Positions 10,836 to 22,161 of a stretch of 37,854 bases of DNA are shown here, one piece after another. Position numbers and translations under genes: made by a program. Source of the DNA: Solicoccozyma terricola (Eukaryota > Basidiomycota > Tremellomycetes > Filobasidiales > Piskurozymaceae); contig BCLD01000009.1 of the NCBI GenBank assembly GCA_001600875.1, positions 74,354 through 112,207 of the forward strand. The letters are read 5' to 3'. Every line of letters starts with the position of its first letter. Within the stretch, counting starts at the first letter, position 1. The notes under the pieces are model-generated. The model saw only the letters and a list, made by a program, of their open reading frames with translations, searched no databases and was not told where the DNA came from.

Positions 10836-13506
10836 GCTGAAATATCGGCGGCAACACCAGACATGGTGTTCAACAAGTGGTTGCCTATCATACCTACAAA
10901 TGTGGTGAAGCCATAAGACTAGGAGAATGGTAATGAATGCAGGACGTTGAATACGGTAGATGAGTTGTATTTGTAGCTGCATTTCTTTCGACACCGTCCC
11001 CAATGCAATGTCTTTGAAAGGGACTTGCTCGTTGTCCTCTCACAGTGCATCAAAGTTCTCCAAGCCATATATATGCTTCCGAGATTTGAGGAGAAGTTGC
11101 CGATGTAGGTGAACACCGCTTGGCGGCGTCAGGTTCAGCCATTACTTGACTAAGTGTCAGTTCAACCATAACTTGACTATGTGGATAGATATCTACAAAT
11201 GGGTCTCAATGTAGTGCACAGCCACGTAATGTCAAATCCTTTCCATGTTACCGCTTCAACTTGAAATCTGTTGATTCACTCATATAAGAACCGGGTCAGA
11301 CCTTCCGCGTTCATACCGGTGTTTGGTGTCAGTGAAGAACAAGCTGAAGGTGTGCTTCAATTATCTACTTTATTACAAGGCAAGTTTGTTTTGCATGCTC
11401 GGTTGTTCTAAACCACACTTCAATTCGATGTCCCTGAGCGACCATGGATGGTTCGTGTTTGTGGGTAGCTGGTCCGCAGGCTCAATAGTTTTCGTCAATC
11501 CAGAGCTCTTGCAATATTCCAGGTCGGTATGCATACCCAAGAAGTGTGAGAGACACCGCAAGGTGAGAGGCACACCCGAGGTTATCACATAGGAACTGCC
11601 GGGTAAGTATCATTGGAATTAAAGGTTGTTCTTAAAGTTTTAATAACATGGAAATGAACGCTCTCAACGAACACCATTCAACAGGCGATAACTCTGGGTA
11701 GACAATAGCAATGCAATGCCACAATGCAATACGACGTCATATATTAAGCCCAGCAGGGACACATCCATATCATATGGACTGCTACATGTCTTACAGGTTC
11801 GCCAACTAGTCGCCCTCTTGCAATATAAAGAGTTCACAAATCCAGCAAAGTTGCGCGACGTGCGATTCACCTGTGAATGACAAACAATTCCGCATTTATT
11901 TGGAGAAGCCTAGTGTACTAGACTGCCCAGCTGTCTTCGATATTAAAGGAGAGCTTAGCTTGTACAGTCCAATTTCATCAAATCTTCTAATGTGAGGTTG
12001 CAAAAGGACGTGTGTATCGCATCGCACTCATGGATTGACCAGTAGGAACTGTTTGTATATTGTTCTCCATCTGCCCATCTGCCCGGCAGCTGAGCGTTGA
12101 GCTAGTAAATGCCTTGTTCCGACTCAGTCCAACCTATGATCGTGCCTAAAGTCTGTCAAGTATTTCTCAGGATAGGAGAAAGAGCCAGGGGTCTCCGCCA
12201 TCGCTCACAAACATTGGTGAAGGTCGATTCGATACAATACAAGTCCTATTAATCTCACCAGCACGCTGCCCTGGTCGTGGTCCAACTCCTTGTCAGTGCC
12301 TCAGAGCACAACGGTTCGTTGAAATGGTTAGCAAATGCACAGCGATTGCTAAAGAATGGTTGCAAGTGGAGGCGTGGCGGGGCGACTCGCAGAAAATGTA
12401 CATTTGTGAGGTTGTGCTAAAATAAAATCAAACAGGGTATGCGTTTCCCAGAGAGGAAGGACAGTTACATTATTCTGCCCTGCATGCCGCCCATTCCCAA
12501 GGACAGACCTCCTGCGTGCCGATAGCAGAATTAATACATTCCTCTAGTCGGCAATCAATTCATAAGAGTCTGATCCTTACGTTGACTCGCCATACGAGGA
12601 CAGAAAAGCCCGTCATAACCCACAATTGCAGGTTGATAGACATAATCAATGGTATATAAGACGATGTGATCTCTCCACGTCGACTATCTAGCGAGTGAGC
12701 ACCTTTCGTTCTTCCTTTATGTGGCAGGCCCGCACGCATTCTTGCTGTGTCAAGTTCTCTCTGGCAGAAAATTGTCACCGGAACGCATGGAGTGCTCGCG
12801 TAACACGTTTGTTAACTGTGTGTGGCAAAAGAAAAATGGGGATGGGTGAAGAGAAGTGAGAGTGCGTCATGACGACTTCTGCATGATCGAGGTTGATTGT
12901 TGTAAGAGTGGAGACCGAGGAGAGGTACGACCGTTGTAGGAGCGTGGAGCAGCGATGTCCCTCCGGATTTTCTTGGTGCTTTATCATGGAGGCACCTGTA
13001 GGGCAAGTTCGTAACAACCACTGACGACCGAGTATTGAATACTACCACATGACTGACGGATTTTGAACTGAGTAGCAAACCCTGGCTCGGGAGCACCGCC
13101 AAGATACCCTATTTGAGTGGAGACATTGCATTGTTTTCATATGCTGGAGCGACATCCGCTTCAATTGGGTCAAATCTTAGACCCAGGTACCGGATTCCGG
13201 AGTTCGCCGATGATCTTAGATAATGTCTTGAACGGAAAATGCTATACAAATTGAAACTCACTTTCCTATGAGAAGTGCAGCGGGAAAAACCTACAGCTCC
13301 CTGTGACCGACATCTGCAGAACAATCGTGTGTACCGCTCGTCCATCTCAATTGCTGGCCTGCAGCAATATCCCGCCGGGGGATTGAGGATGCTATATCTC
13401 CGAATCCGATGACCCGTGACTTTGCTTTGCGAGAGCACACGCATGCACACATGTGAGCTCATCCGATAGCTGTCCTGGTCTTACTTTTCAACGACAACAA
13501 CTCGTC
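10836..13506. other. Gene-poor AT-richer stretch
   Basis: No open frame here exceeds about 120 codons, and none shows a domain motif or a plausible chain of spliced exons. I saw no terminal inverted repeats, transposase motifs or tRNA. It may hold old decayed sequence next to the broken FAD oxidase. Confidence 0.5.
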
Positions 13507-14464
13507 ATGTCGCAATATCCACCAGGCTTTCAACCCGTCCCCCGTGACCCTGCGGTGCTGCCGTACCAGGCGAACACCTCTGTCGTACTCAACGTAGATG
13601 ATCTTGTGATACCCGATTCGCAGCTGATTACCAAGGCAAAGGAGTTTTTGAGACCAGAACTTGGAGAGGATATATGGAATCATTCACACCGGGCATTTCT
13701 GTTTGGTAAGTAGTGTGAGCCATTGTGCTTGGAGTCAGGCAAGCCTGACCGGCTGCGGATCCCTCACAGCAACGGCGATAGCAAAAACCAAGTTGTCCAA
13801 ATTCATCGAGTACGATGCCGAGTCCTTCTACCTAGCCTGCCTATTCCATGACCTGGGATGTACTCCCAAGAACATTAAGAGGTGGGTTCTCTACCTGAAG
13901 GTTGAGACTCTGCATGGTCTACGCAACCCATTATCTGACACCCATCGTCTGTTTCTTTCAGAACCAAGCTGTCATTCGAATTCTTCGGCGCCATTGAAGC
14001 TCGACAGGTGAGTAGTGACTTGTATCTCTCCTGGCTAGATGTTGGAGGCTCAGACTTGTACGTGGTATAGTGGCTACTGAGTCACGGCGCTGAAGGGGAT
14101 CTTGCGGACTCTGTGGCGGAAGCCATTTTCCGCCACACCGATTTCAACAAAGGGATGATCTCCTGCAACGGGCAGCTGATCCAACTAGGTACACTCTTCG
14201 GTGAGCATCATTGACAGCCGTCAGAAGGACTGTCCTCACCTCCAAAGCCTATGTTCAGATAACATACATGCCAACGCGGAGCTACTTCCCGCAAATGTCG
14301 TCCAATCCATTATCACCTCCTATCCTCGGCCAGGATGGGGCGGCTGCTTCGCTCGTGCTATGCAAATGGAGGTGGATTGCAAGCCATGGTGTCATGCTAC
14401 GGAGCTCAGGGAGTCGGAAGTATGGAACAAGATTCTGACCAACGCGCTGGCGCAAGCCGAGTGA
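13507..14464 (+). CDS. HD-domain protein, cyanamide hydratase (DDI2/Cah)-like
   Basis: Five exons (13507-13705, 13770-13881, 13962-14007, 14071-14200, 14259-14464) give 230 residues, the usual length for fungal cyanamide hydratases. The metal-binding HD signature is present in order: NHSHR (58-62), LFHDLG with the HD pair at 93-94, SHGAEGD (about 123-129), RHTD (140-143) and DNIHANAEL (about 163-171). Members hydrate cyanamide to urea in a metal-dependent reaction; some relatives act on other substrates, so the exact activity is inferred. The first in-frame ATG is at 13507, after a stop upstream. The gene is followed after 406 bases by a dehydrogenase on the same strand. Confidence 0.88.
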
Positions 14465-14870
14465 CGATGAAGATATCAAATGAAAAACCAGCTGTGCTTG
14501 AAGGGGGTCACAAATGCTCACAAGGATTCAAGTCTCGAAATGACTGCCACAAACTTTGCTTGAGGTGGTGATTCTGACTCGGTGATCTGTCTATATCTCT
14601 GTTGTTACTATATATAGCAAGCCGGTCTGAGTGGTATTTCTCCAGGTGTTTGAAATTACCTACATGATGCTTGCGCTCAGCAACAAGCTCTAGGCTTTGG
14701 CCGATTGTGACCATGTTTGGAGGGAGGCGAGTAGTCACCATGTTGCTCTGCCTGGATGTTGCTATGGTTAGTCACCTCCGACCTCCACTTTCCGGCAAAA
14801 GTCCCAACCTGACGGGCCGTCTGCCATGAACATCGTGAACCGTCTTGCTGCACATCATACAACTACTACA
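14465..14870. other. Intergenic between two plus-strand genes
   Basis: This contains the 3' region of the HD gene and the promoter of the dehydrogenase. An in-frame upstream ATG at 14826 could lengthen the dehydrogenase by 15 residues. Nothing else is recognisable. Confidence 0.5.
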
Positions 14871-15896
14871 ATGGCATCCAGCTCCTACGTTGTCATTGGA
14901 GCTAACCGGGGGTGAGCTCGAGGGCGTACCAAGCACTGACCGTGGTCCGCTGACGAGACGTCAACACAAGCCTCGGATTGGCTCTCGTCAAAACCCTGGC
15001 TACCCAGAACCCATCCTTTAGGATCTTTGCGACAGCTCGTGATGTGGAGTCTGCCTCTGAGCTTGCCGCTCTGGCAAAGGAATATCAAAGCATCCAAATA
15101 TTGAAATGTGATTTTACCGATCACATGTCTTTGAAATCCGCAGCCGAGTCGGTAGGAAGGGTCGTCGGTGACGATGGCATCGACACCCTCATCATCAACG
15201 CCGGCCAATATGGTTCTAAAGCTATCCCATCTAAATTGGATCCCAAAGACCTGATGGCCTTGATCGATGTAAACGTCTCTGGCCCTCTCAAGACAGCCCA
15301 AGCTTTCTTGCCTCTCCTGCGGGCCTCGAAGCGTAGTCAACGGAAGCCTGCAAAATTGGTCTTCTTGGGCAGTGATGCTGGCTCAGTTCAGAAGAGGCTG
15401 GAGCAAGGTGGGAATGCGGGATCGTCCGCGTACGCGATATCGAAGTGAGTGACCAGGGGGGGCGGGGGGGGGGGGAGGATAGGATCAGGCTTGACCAGAG
15501 TTGACGGATGATGAATGAACGGCGCTGACACGCATTGACGACGTGTAGGACTGCGCTCAATATGCTCGCAGCCACGTTCAATACCGAACTCGGACCGGAG
15601 AATATCGCTGTGCTGAGCTTGCATCCAGGATGGGTGAAGACGGATAGTGAGTGCCACCCCACCGTCTGGCCCGACTGTGGAATCGCTGACGCTTTGACCT
15701 AAAGTGGGAGGGCCAAACGCAGAGATCGAAATAGAGGAGAGTATGGCAGGAATGTAAGGCATTCATTCGTCTCCGATTTATCGAAACATTCATCTGATTT
15801 TGGGTCACTTTCTTGCTCAGAGCCAAGGTCCTAGACGGATTGAACCTGGAAAGTCCATTGTATATGAATTACAAGGGAGAGCAGGTGCCGTTTTGA
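14871..15896 (+). CDS. Short-chain dehydrogenase/reductase (SDR), classical type
   Basis: Five exons (14871-14911, 14971-15444, 15549-15646, 15705-15753, 15821-15896) give 245 residues. The glycine motif GANRGLG (10-16) binds NAD(P). NAG (90-92) follows beta strand 4, Ser148 is the likely catalytic serine, and YAISK (Tyr168, Lys172) completes the active site. HPGWVKTDMGG after the active site is common in the fungal C-factor-like SDR group. It should be a cytosolic NAD(P)H-dependent carbonyl reductase or alcohol dehydrogenase; the substrate is unknown. The second intron contains G-runs of 7 and 12 bases separated by a C. The start at 14871 is chosen for its context and for leaving a standard short N-terminus; 14826 is possible. 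Confidence 0.9.
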
Positions 15897-17966
15897 AAGG
15901 AGTGACCAGTGGTATGCAGCACGAACGTTAGCAAGCGGACTGGTAGGCTTTTAAATGCGAATGATCATATATGGTCTGAAGGATCCAAAGCCACCGTTAA
16001 CAGACTAACAACATGAGGGTCCGGTACCATGTCAATTCACGAGGCCGCGTACGTGACGCAAGGTCTTGATAGGTTCAGGAGAACTCGAAGAATCAAGTGC
16101 GAATCACCCCTCCGTCGTCGGGGTGAGGATGGTGGCCAACGGAAAGACAACATCCATTGTATCCAATTGCCAAGAACCGGTTGGGGTCGACGTTTACGCG
16201 CGACAGCGACCCTGGTATCTCTTTTGACCCCTTCCACCGGAATGTGTTTCATACCTAAATGCGAAGAAGGCTGCATACGAGCTGCCCGGACCTTACTTGG
16301 GCAGGTGTTGTACCTCGAGCTGACCATTTCTATGACGACCAGGATTGTCACCCTGAGCCATCAGTGTGACACGGGCCGAACCGAATTTCGTCGTCAGGTT
16401 CAATATCATGAACCACTGCAGATATCCCACCAAAACAGCATTCTGCCTGCTCAATTCCACTCCCACAGTTGGCCACATGACCAAACCACAAGAAACGAGA
16501 GGAGCCTCGGAAGTCCCTTGTTGGCAATTTTGAATTGCGCCAAGTGGGAGCGCCACTGGATCCGATGGTGAATCCAGCAGACCTCCCTGGTCATGTGTTC
16601 AGGACTGGAAAGACGCTAGGACGTACCCGCGTCATAGAGTCCTTGGGTATACTGAATGCGGTCTGGAAACCAAGGACGGGTAGGGGTTTTGCCACCAAAC
16701 AGACCAGACCAAATCCGCCCAATCTGGCGCTGCCAAGGGGAAAAGAATTAGGTCACGATGACGCGGAATATGGGCTGGACATTGGGGAAGCGGGAGGTTG
16801 GTCGGAGCACATAATTTCGGCGAGATACCCCATGTGATACCTACCCCATGTGATGTTACATGTGACCCAGATTGGGCACCCTTGGGGTCCTCCCTTCCCC
16901 GTCTTTCTCGTTTCCGTGCCCCCCATGCGGATGCTGTAGTTCTCAGGTGGAGGGAGCCCTGGAGGACATGGGTTTTGCTTTTGAATATGCAATATCCGGT
17001 TACCAGTAGCTGCGGACCCTTTACCTTTTCCCCGATCGTCGGGGGCCGCAAACGGGGGCGGCGGCGATGGCGGCAGTGTACCTCGATCCCCAGCCATTCT
17101 GCCGATTCTTTCTCTGGGTGAAGAGTCGGCGGAGGACGAGCGGGGAGGCGGCGTTGCGGCGACAACTCCGGCAGTGGAGGTTGACGGGGGTGCAGTGAAA
17201 ACCAGGAATAGCTCGATAGGCTCCGCCTTTTATTCGTTTTTTTCATGTCGATGTTTCACTTCCAACTGATGTTGGGGTGAACTATTTAGATCCTCGCTGG
17301 ACGTGCGCCGTTCCGTCACAGCATCCGACAGTGTCAGCTGTTCGACGGTTGGGGTACCAGTATCGGCCCCGCCGAGCCTTTCCGCGTGGGAGCTGGGGTG
17401 ACCAGGACAATTGGCCGCAGATGGTGACCATGCGGTGACCATGTGACCCCAAGGGGCCAGTTGGAGCTACGATTTCTTGTAACGAGGGCCACCAGGAACG
17501 CACTGGGGGACTGGGGGGAAAACGCAGGGAAGAGCGTTCGAAGCCCAGATGCCCCGCCGTTCACAACCGGGACGGCCTCTCTTTTTTTTTTTTTTTTTTT
17601 TTTTCGTTTTTTCTTCGGGGGTTTCCTCCTCCCCCCTCCCTCTTCCTCCCTCTTCGAATTTGTTTTTTTCTTCGTCTGATCTGCTGTTCCCCGGGAATCA
17701 GGGGGAAAAAAAAATCAATATAAGGTAACGTCTTTTGATCAGGTGGACACCTCCTCCCCACCCCTCTTCAACATCCAAACCAATCCAACAGGTCTTCCCA
17801 TTATCGAAGATCTTTGACAGTGAGTTGTTCGATGGGTCTGCTTTTACCTTCCTTACACGGCTCTTATACCTTCGACGTCCTTTCCTCCCCCCCCTCCAGG
17901 TATCTACCACTCAGCGCACCGCACCCCGACCCTCCAAAAACCCATCCACCACACCCTCTTTCCATA
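15897..17966. promoter_or_regulatory. Long upstream region of the hexose-type transporter
   Basis: About 2 kb without a convincing gene; open frames here are GC-driven and lack motifs. It carries direct repeats of CCATGTGAT at 16829-16866, repeated GGTGACCATG at 17423-17445, a run of 23 T (17582-17604), a TATA-like ATATAAGG (17718-17725) and a long pyrimidine-rich leader up to the ATG. Such a layout fits a strongly regulated, highly expressed gene. Confidence 0.5.
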
Positions 17967-19622
17967 ATGGGGGGAGGAGCAGTACTCTCTGCAGACGGAC
18001 CCGAGGCTCTCAACTATGTTGAGGCGCCAATCACCTTCAAGGCCTATCTCATGTGTGCCTTCGCCTCGTTTGGTGGTATATTCTTCGGTTACGATTCTGG
18101 ATACATCAATGGTGTCCTCGCCTCCCCCATCTTCATCGAGGCCATCGCACCAGGTCAGAAGGCGATCTCATCTTCCGACACTTCCCTCATCGTCTCCATC
18201 CTCTCTGCTGGTACCTTTTTCGGTTCGCTCATCGGCGGTGATATGGCTGACTGGATCGGTCGTCGTCCAACCATCATCATGGGATGTGCAATCTATCTCA
18301 TTGGTGTCGTAATTCAAATGTTCGCATCTGCTGGTCTCGGCGCCATCGTTACCGGTCGTATCGTTGCAGGTGTCGGAGTAGGTTTCGTATCCGCCATCAT
18401 CATCCTTTACATGTCCGAGATTTGCCCACGCAAGGTCCGTGGTGCACTCGTTGCAGGTTACCAATTCTGCATCACCATCGGCATCATGTTGGCATCCATC
18501 ATCGTCAACTTCACCGAGAACATTAACAGCGACGCCTCTTTCCGAATTCCTATCGGTATTCAATTCGTATGGGGCTCAGTACTCGCCTTCGGTCTCTTCT
18601 TCCTCCCAGACTCTCCTCGATACTTTGTCAAGAAGGGCAAGCTCGACAAGGCACGCGATGTCCTCGTTCGTCTCCGTGGCCAACCCGCTGACTCGCACTA
18701 CATCGAGGTCGAACTCGCCGAGATCGTCGCCAACGCAGAGTATGAGCGCAGTCTCATGCCGTCTACCACCTGGTTCGGCTCATGGGCCGCGTGCTTCTCC
18801 GGCTCTCTATGGAGCGCAAACTCCAACCTTCGTCGAACCATCCTCGGTACCTCCCTTCAAATGATGCAACAGTGGACCGGTGTCAACTTCATTTTCTACT
18901 ACTCCACTCCTTTCCTCGCCTCCACTCACGCCATCTCCAGTCCCTTCCTCATCTCCATCATCTTCACCATCGTCAACGTTTGCTCAACTCCTGTCTCTTT
19001 CTGGACCGTCGAGAGGTTCGGTCGTCGTCCTCTCTTGATCTTTGGTGCTCTCGGCATGCTCATCTGCCAGTTCCTCGTCGCCATCATCGGTGTCACCGTT
19101 GGTTTCAACAAGCTCACAACCGACGCTGCCGGTGAGACCGTCGCAGTCAACATCGCCGCAGTCAACGCTCAGGTCGCATTCATCGCCATCTTCATCTTCT
19201 TCTTTGCTTCCACCTGGGGACCAGGTGCTTGGATCCTTATCGGAGAAATCTTCCCCCTTCCTATCCGTTCCCGTGGTGTCGCTTTGTCCACCGCCTCCAA
19301 CTGGTTGTGGAACACCATCATCGCCGTCATCACCCCGTACATGGTCGGCCCAGACAAGGGCAACCTCAGGTCTTCCGTCTTCTTCATCTGGGGTGGTCTC
19401 TGCACTTGCGCGTTCATCTACTCGTACTTCCTCGTACCCGAGACCAAGGGCCTCACTCTCGAGCAGGTCGACCGTATGTTCGAGGAGACCACTCCCCGCA
19501 AGTCCTCCAGGTGGACCCCGCATTCCACATTCGCACAGGACTTGGGTCTCACAAAAGAAGGTCACGATGAGCACAATGAGAACATCACGAAGCACCCGAG
19601 CGGCGAACCTATCGACGTATAA
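17967..19622 (+). CDS. MFS sugar (hexose) transporter, intronless
   Basis: A single exon gives 551 residues of the fungal sugar-porter family, a 12-helix plasma-membrane H+ symporter or facilitator. Family motifs are visible: GYDSGYINGV in helix 1, GRRPTI after helix 2, GRIVAGVGVGF, YMSEICPRKVRGALV, the QQWTGVNFIFYY motif in helix 7, RFGRRPLL, WGPGAWILIGEIFPLPIRSRG, and PETKGLTLEQVDRMFEE at the end. ATG 17967 is preferred over upstream in-frame ATGs because the preceding segment is a proline-rich translation of the pyrimidine leader and the sugar-porter N-terminus begins here. Codons are strongly biased to C in the third position (TTC, ATC, GTC), unlike neighbours, which suggests high expression. 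The gene is next to, but not clearly part of, the sugar-catabolism block. Confidence 0.95.
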   Translation: MGGGAVLSADGPEALNYVEAPITFKAYLMCAFASFGGIFFGYDSGYINGVLASPIFIEAIAPGQKAISSSDTSLIVSILSAGTFFGSLIGGDMADWIGRRPTIIMGCAIYLIGVVIQMFASAGLGAIVTGRIVAGVGVGFVSAIIILYMSEICPRKVRGALVAGYQFCITIGIMLASIIVNFTENINSDASFRIPIGIQFVWGSVLAFGLFFLPDSPRYFVKKGKLDKARDVLVRLRGQPADSHYIEVELAEIVANAEYERSLMPSTTWFGSWAACFSGSLWSANSNLRRTILGTSLQMMQQWTGVNFIFYYSTPFLASTHAISSPFLISIIFTIVNVCSTPVSFWTVERFGRRPLLIFGALGMLICQFLVAIIGVTVGFNKLTTDAAGETVAVNIAAVNAQVAFIAIFIFFFASTWGPGAWILIGEIFPLPIRSRGVALSTASNWLWNTIIAVITPYMVGPDKGNLRSSVFFIWGGLCTCAFIYSYFLVPETKGLTLEQVDRMFEETTPRKSSRWTPHSTFAQDLGLTKEGHDEHNENITKHPSGEPIDV

Positions 19623-20398
19623 GCCTTTCATTCTCGTCGTGTGTTGTTGTTCAGGAGGGTTCGAATTATTCAAGTAGGAAGCCCTAATTATATCATGCAA
19701 TCACTTGTGTGGAATCGCAGTCACGTTTGGGACTTCGATGTCGTTTATCACTTATGATATGTATTGGCCAAATATGCAAGCGTCACAGACCAAGCTTTGA
19801 TCTCCCATGTCACTCGTAGATTTCAATGCCAGTACGAGAGAAATGGTATTGGCACTCACGGATATGATCTGCTGTAAGCTCGGTGTCCAATCGCTGGTAT
19901 ATTGTACAGCCGGACCTGAGGATGGGGATTTGGGGGCGGGATGAGCGAACGCTTTGACAACAGACCGTTCAATCTTACCACCCACCAGGTCCTCCGCATC
20001 GACTGTCCTCATGGGCGTCAAGCGCAACCCCGCAACTGAGGAACACACGATGTAAGGCTCATTGTGGTCGCTGTCCCACTGTATGCATGTCATGACCGTC
20101 TGTTTTCAGCGGTGGAAGTTGTTGAATTGAACGTTGGAATGTGAATCGCGATGATGGAACGGAGTTAGACCGACGAAGAGGCGCCGGCCGGCATTCAGTT
20201 GCATTCCGCGCATGGCAACAGCCTCAGGAAACTCCGCACGATGCAGAACTTCGGGGTTTCCATGCCCGGAAATATGATTGGATAGGGTACTTGGGAACTC
20301 CGCGAGCTCGAGTCGATAGAAATAGATCTGGGACGCTCCGATGATATATCCTACAAATCGAATGCTCTGATTTACAAACCACAGCTACCCGCCCTCAC
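19623..20398. other. Intergenic with one unassigned minus-strand frame
   Basis: This lies between the transporter and the 3' end of the DenD-like gene. A minus-strand frame (20093-19752, 113 codons, starting MTCIQWDSDHNEPYIV) reads protein-like, with a possible GTGAGT donor inside it, but I cannot assign it or complete a gene. Confidence 0.3.
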
Positions 20399-21733
20399 TC
20401 AAGCCCTTCCCGCCTCAACATCGGCTTTAAACGATTGAACGATAGACTTGAATCCACCTTCATGCAGGACAAACCCAAGACTAAGCGGGTATTCATTGTT
20501 AAAAGCGCGTGGCCATGAACCAACGATGCGGGCGTTGATAGGATCCTTTTCATACTTGACGAGGTCGAGGGCACTTTGTTAGGTTGAGAAATGACTGTCA
20601 GCGAAGTACTTCATATGCACCCCGGAGCTTTTCGCGACCACTCACGCTTGACCGGCAACATCCCTGAGAGCCTCCAGCTCCTCCTTGACTGTCACGGTGA
20701 ATCCAGGCAAGTTCACCACTCGTGAATGCGACACAAACTTCTCAGCCGGGACGTGACTTGCGATGACAAAGTTGTCGATGACGTTCTCTGGTGAGCAAAC
20801 CCAGACCTCGAGTTGGTCCAAAGCCGGGTCATTAAAGGAGTCGCCGATGGGACAAATCGCTTCGACGCCATGCAAAGGTTCCCGGATGATACCTGAAACG
20901 AAGGCGGAAGTTGCGGGTGATGGAAGACCTGGACGAACGACGATGGTCGGTAGACGAATGATTCGGCCGTCTATGAATCCACGACGGGTGTATTCGTTGA
21001 CAAGTAGCTCGGCGATGAGCTTTCCGCAGCCATACGAGCCCTCCGGACATGCCTGGGTGCTGGGAATAATCTCGTGAGGCTGTGAGGGTGGCACAGAGGT
21101 AGGTAATCAGCGTTCGGTTGAGAGATGTACGCACGTTCAGCGGTGCCCACTCACCAATGGACCACCGAATACCGCGATGGAAGATGTAAAGATAAACTTG
21201 ATTGGCCGGTCATCCTGGTACTTGCGACTCTCTTCCAGCATCAACCTGATAGAATCGACATTGATTTTCATGCCCAAGTCGAAATTGACCTCGGCTCCAC
21301 GCGACATGATACCATGCAAGCAGTAGACGACGTCTGGTCGTCCGAGAGGCGTTTTGAAGAGTCCTGCTACGGCGGCTGGTTCTGCGAGGTCTGCTTTGAT
21401 GCAGATGACGTTGGAGGGCTTGATACCGGCTGGTGCTTTGGGTTCGACTGTGAAGATCGACCTTTGTTAGACGGTCGATGGAGAGATGTTACTTGGAAGA
21501 ACTCACCGATATCACACAGAATCAATCTGCAATTTGGGGTCTGGGGATCGCTTAGCAGCTGGTTGGCAAGGACTCCACCTAGCCATCCCGCAGCACCTGT
21601 TCGAAAAGAGAGACTAATCAGCTTGCGGTGAACGGCGTTGAAGCAGGGACGCGGAAAACACACCAGTGATGAGGACCGTAGTAGTGACCGGAACATTAGA
21701 TTCGTTGATTTGACCGTTGACAGCGACAGGCAT
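20399..21733 (-). CDS. NAD-dependent epimerase/dehydratase-family dehydrogenase, DenD (D-erythronate dehydrogenase)-like
   Basis: Five exons (21733-21664, 21596-21507, 21447-21155, 21079-20646, 20573-20399) give 353 residues of the extended SDR fold. TVLITGAAGWLGG carries the GxxGxxG motif (24-30). FIFTSSIAVFGGPLP, then SYGCGK (Tyr167, Lys171), forms the active site. RIIRLPTIVVRPGLPSPATSAFVSGIIREPL and the later VVNLPGFTVTVKEELEAL are the signatures I associate with bacterial DenD, which oxidises D-erythronate to 2-oxo-tetronate with NAD+. The fungal enzyme may use a related aldonate or polyol. It is divergent from the Zn2Cys6 regulator across 428 bp carrying repeated CCGG sites. The last intron ends CTAACAAAG, with an unusually short branch-to-acceptor distance, so the final 58 codons are slightly less certain. 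Confidence 0.85.
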
Positions 21734-22161
21734 AATGAGAGATTGGTTGAAAATGGAGCTTTGAGTGACTTGTAGCTTGGTTGAAATGGAATGGAGCTTT
21801 GAGTGACTTGTAGATTGGTTGTTGATGGCGGGAATTGTTACACAACAGCAGGAGCAGCCTTTTAAACCAGATCGATGAGCCGCCAGAATACTCTCTCTTT
21901 GCAATCCGGCCTTGCACACGCTCCGGCCTGCCGGATACCGGCTGAGCGATTTCGAAGACTGGTCCTATTCTCCATCAACCTCCCCTAACGGAGCGATACC
22001 GGCCTATCCCGGCACGTTCCTGGGAGAACCAGCTTGCCACGTGAAAGTGATCGGCAATCTAATCTGGGAGCGTCACGTGACCGTTGCCACCGGTGGGCGG
22101 TCCCGCCACCGCCACCGCCACCGCCACCACCCAGACAGAGGGACTTGTTCTCACGGAGTCG
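21734..22161. promoter_or_regulatory. Divergent promoter with clustered CCGG sites
   Basis: This is the region shared by the DenD-like gene (left) and the Zn2Cys6 regulator (right). It contains ATACCGGC at 21935-21942 and 21996-22003, plus CCGG at about 21906, 21923, 21931 and 22009. Zn2Cys6 proteins bind CGG/CCG triplets, so these are candidate operator sites, possibly for autoregulation. A (CCGCCA)n run of about four copies lies near 22105-22130. Confidence 0.5.
21741..21821. repeat. Tandem duplication of about 38 bp
   Basis: The core GGAGCTTTGAGTGACTTGTA occurs at 21755 and again at 21793, each flanked by GGTTG-like sequence. It lies just upstream of the DenD-like start at 21733, in its 5' leader or core promoter. 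Confidence 0.85.

Noticed and set aside
10836..13506. Possible transposon in the gene-poor stretch
   Set aside because: No transposase, reverse transcriptase or integrase motif and no terminal repeats or target duplications could be seen.
16632..17246. Long minus-strand open frame (204 codons)
   Set aside because: It is rich in Pro/Arg from a GC-biased leader region, with no family motif and no splice context; it overlaps the transporter upstream region.
18984..19700. Minus-strand open frame antisense to the sugar transporter (238 codons)
   Set aside because: A shadow frame created by the strong C-ending codon bias of the sense gene; the product is low-complexity Asp/Glu/Gly.
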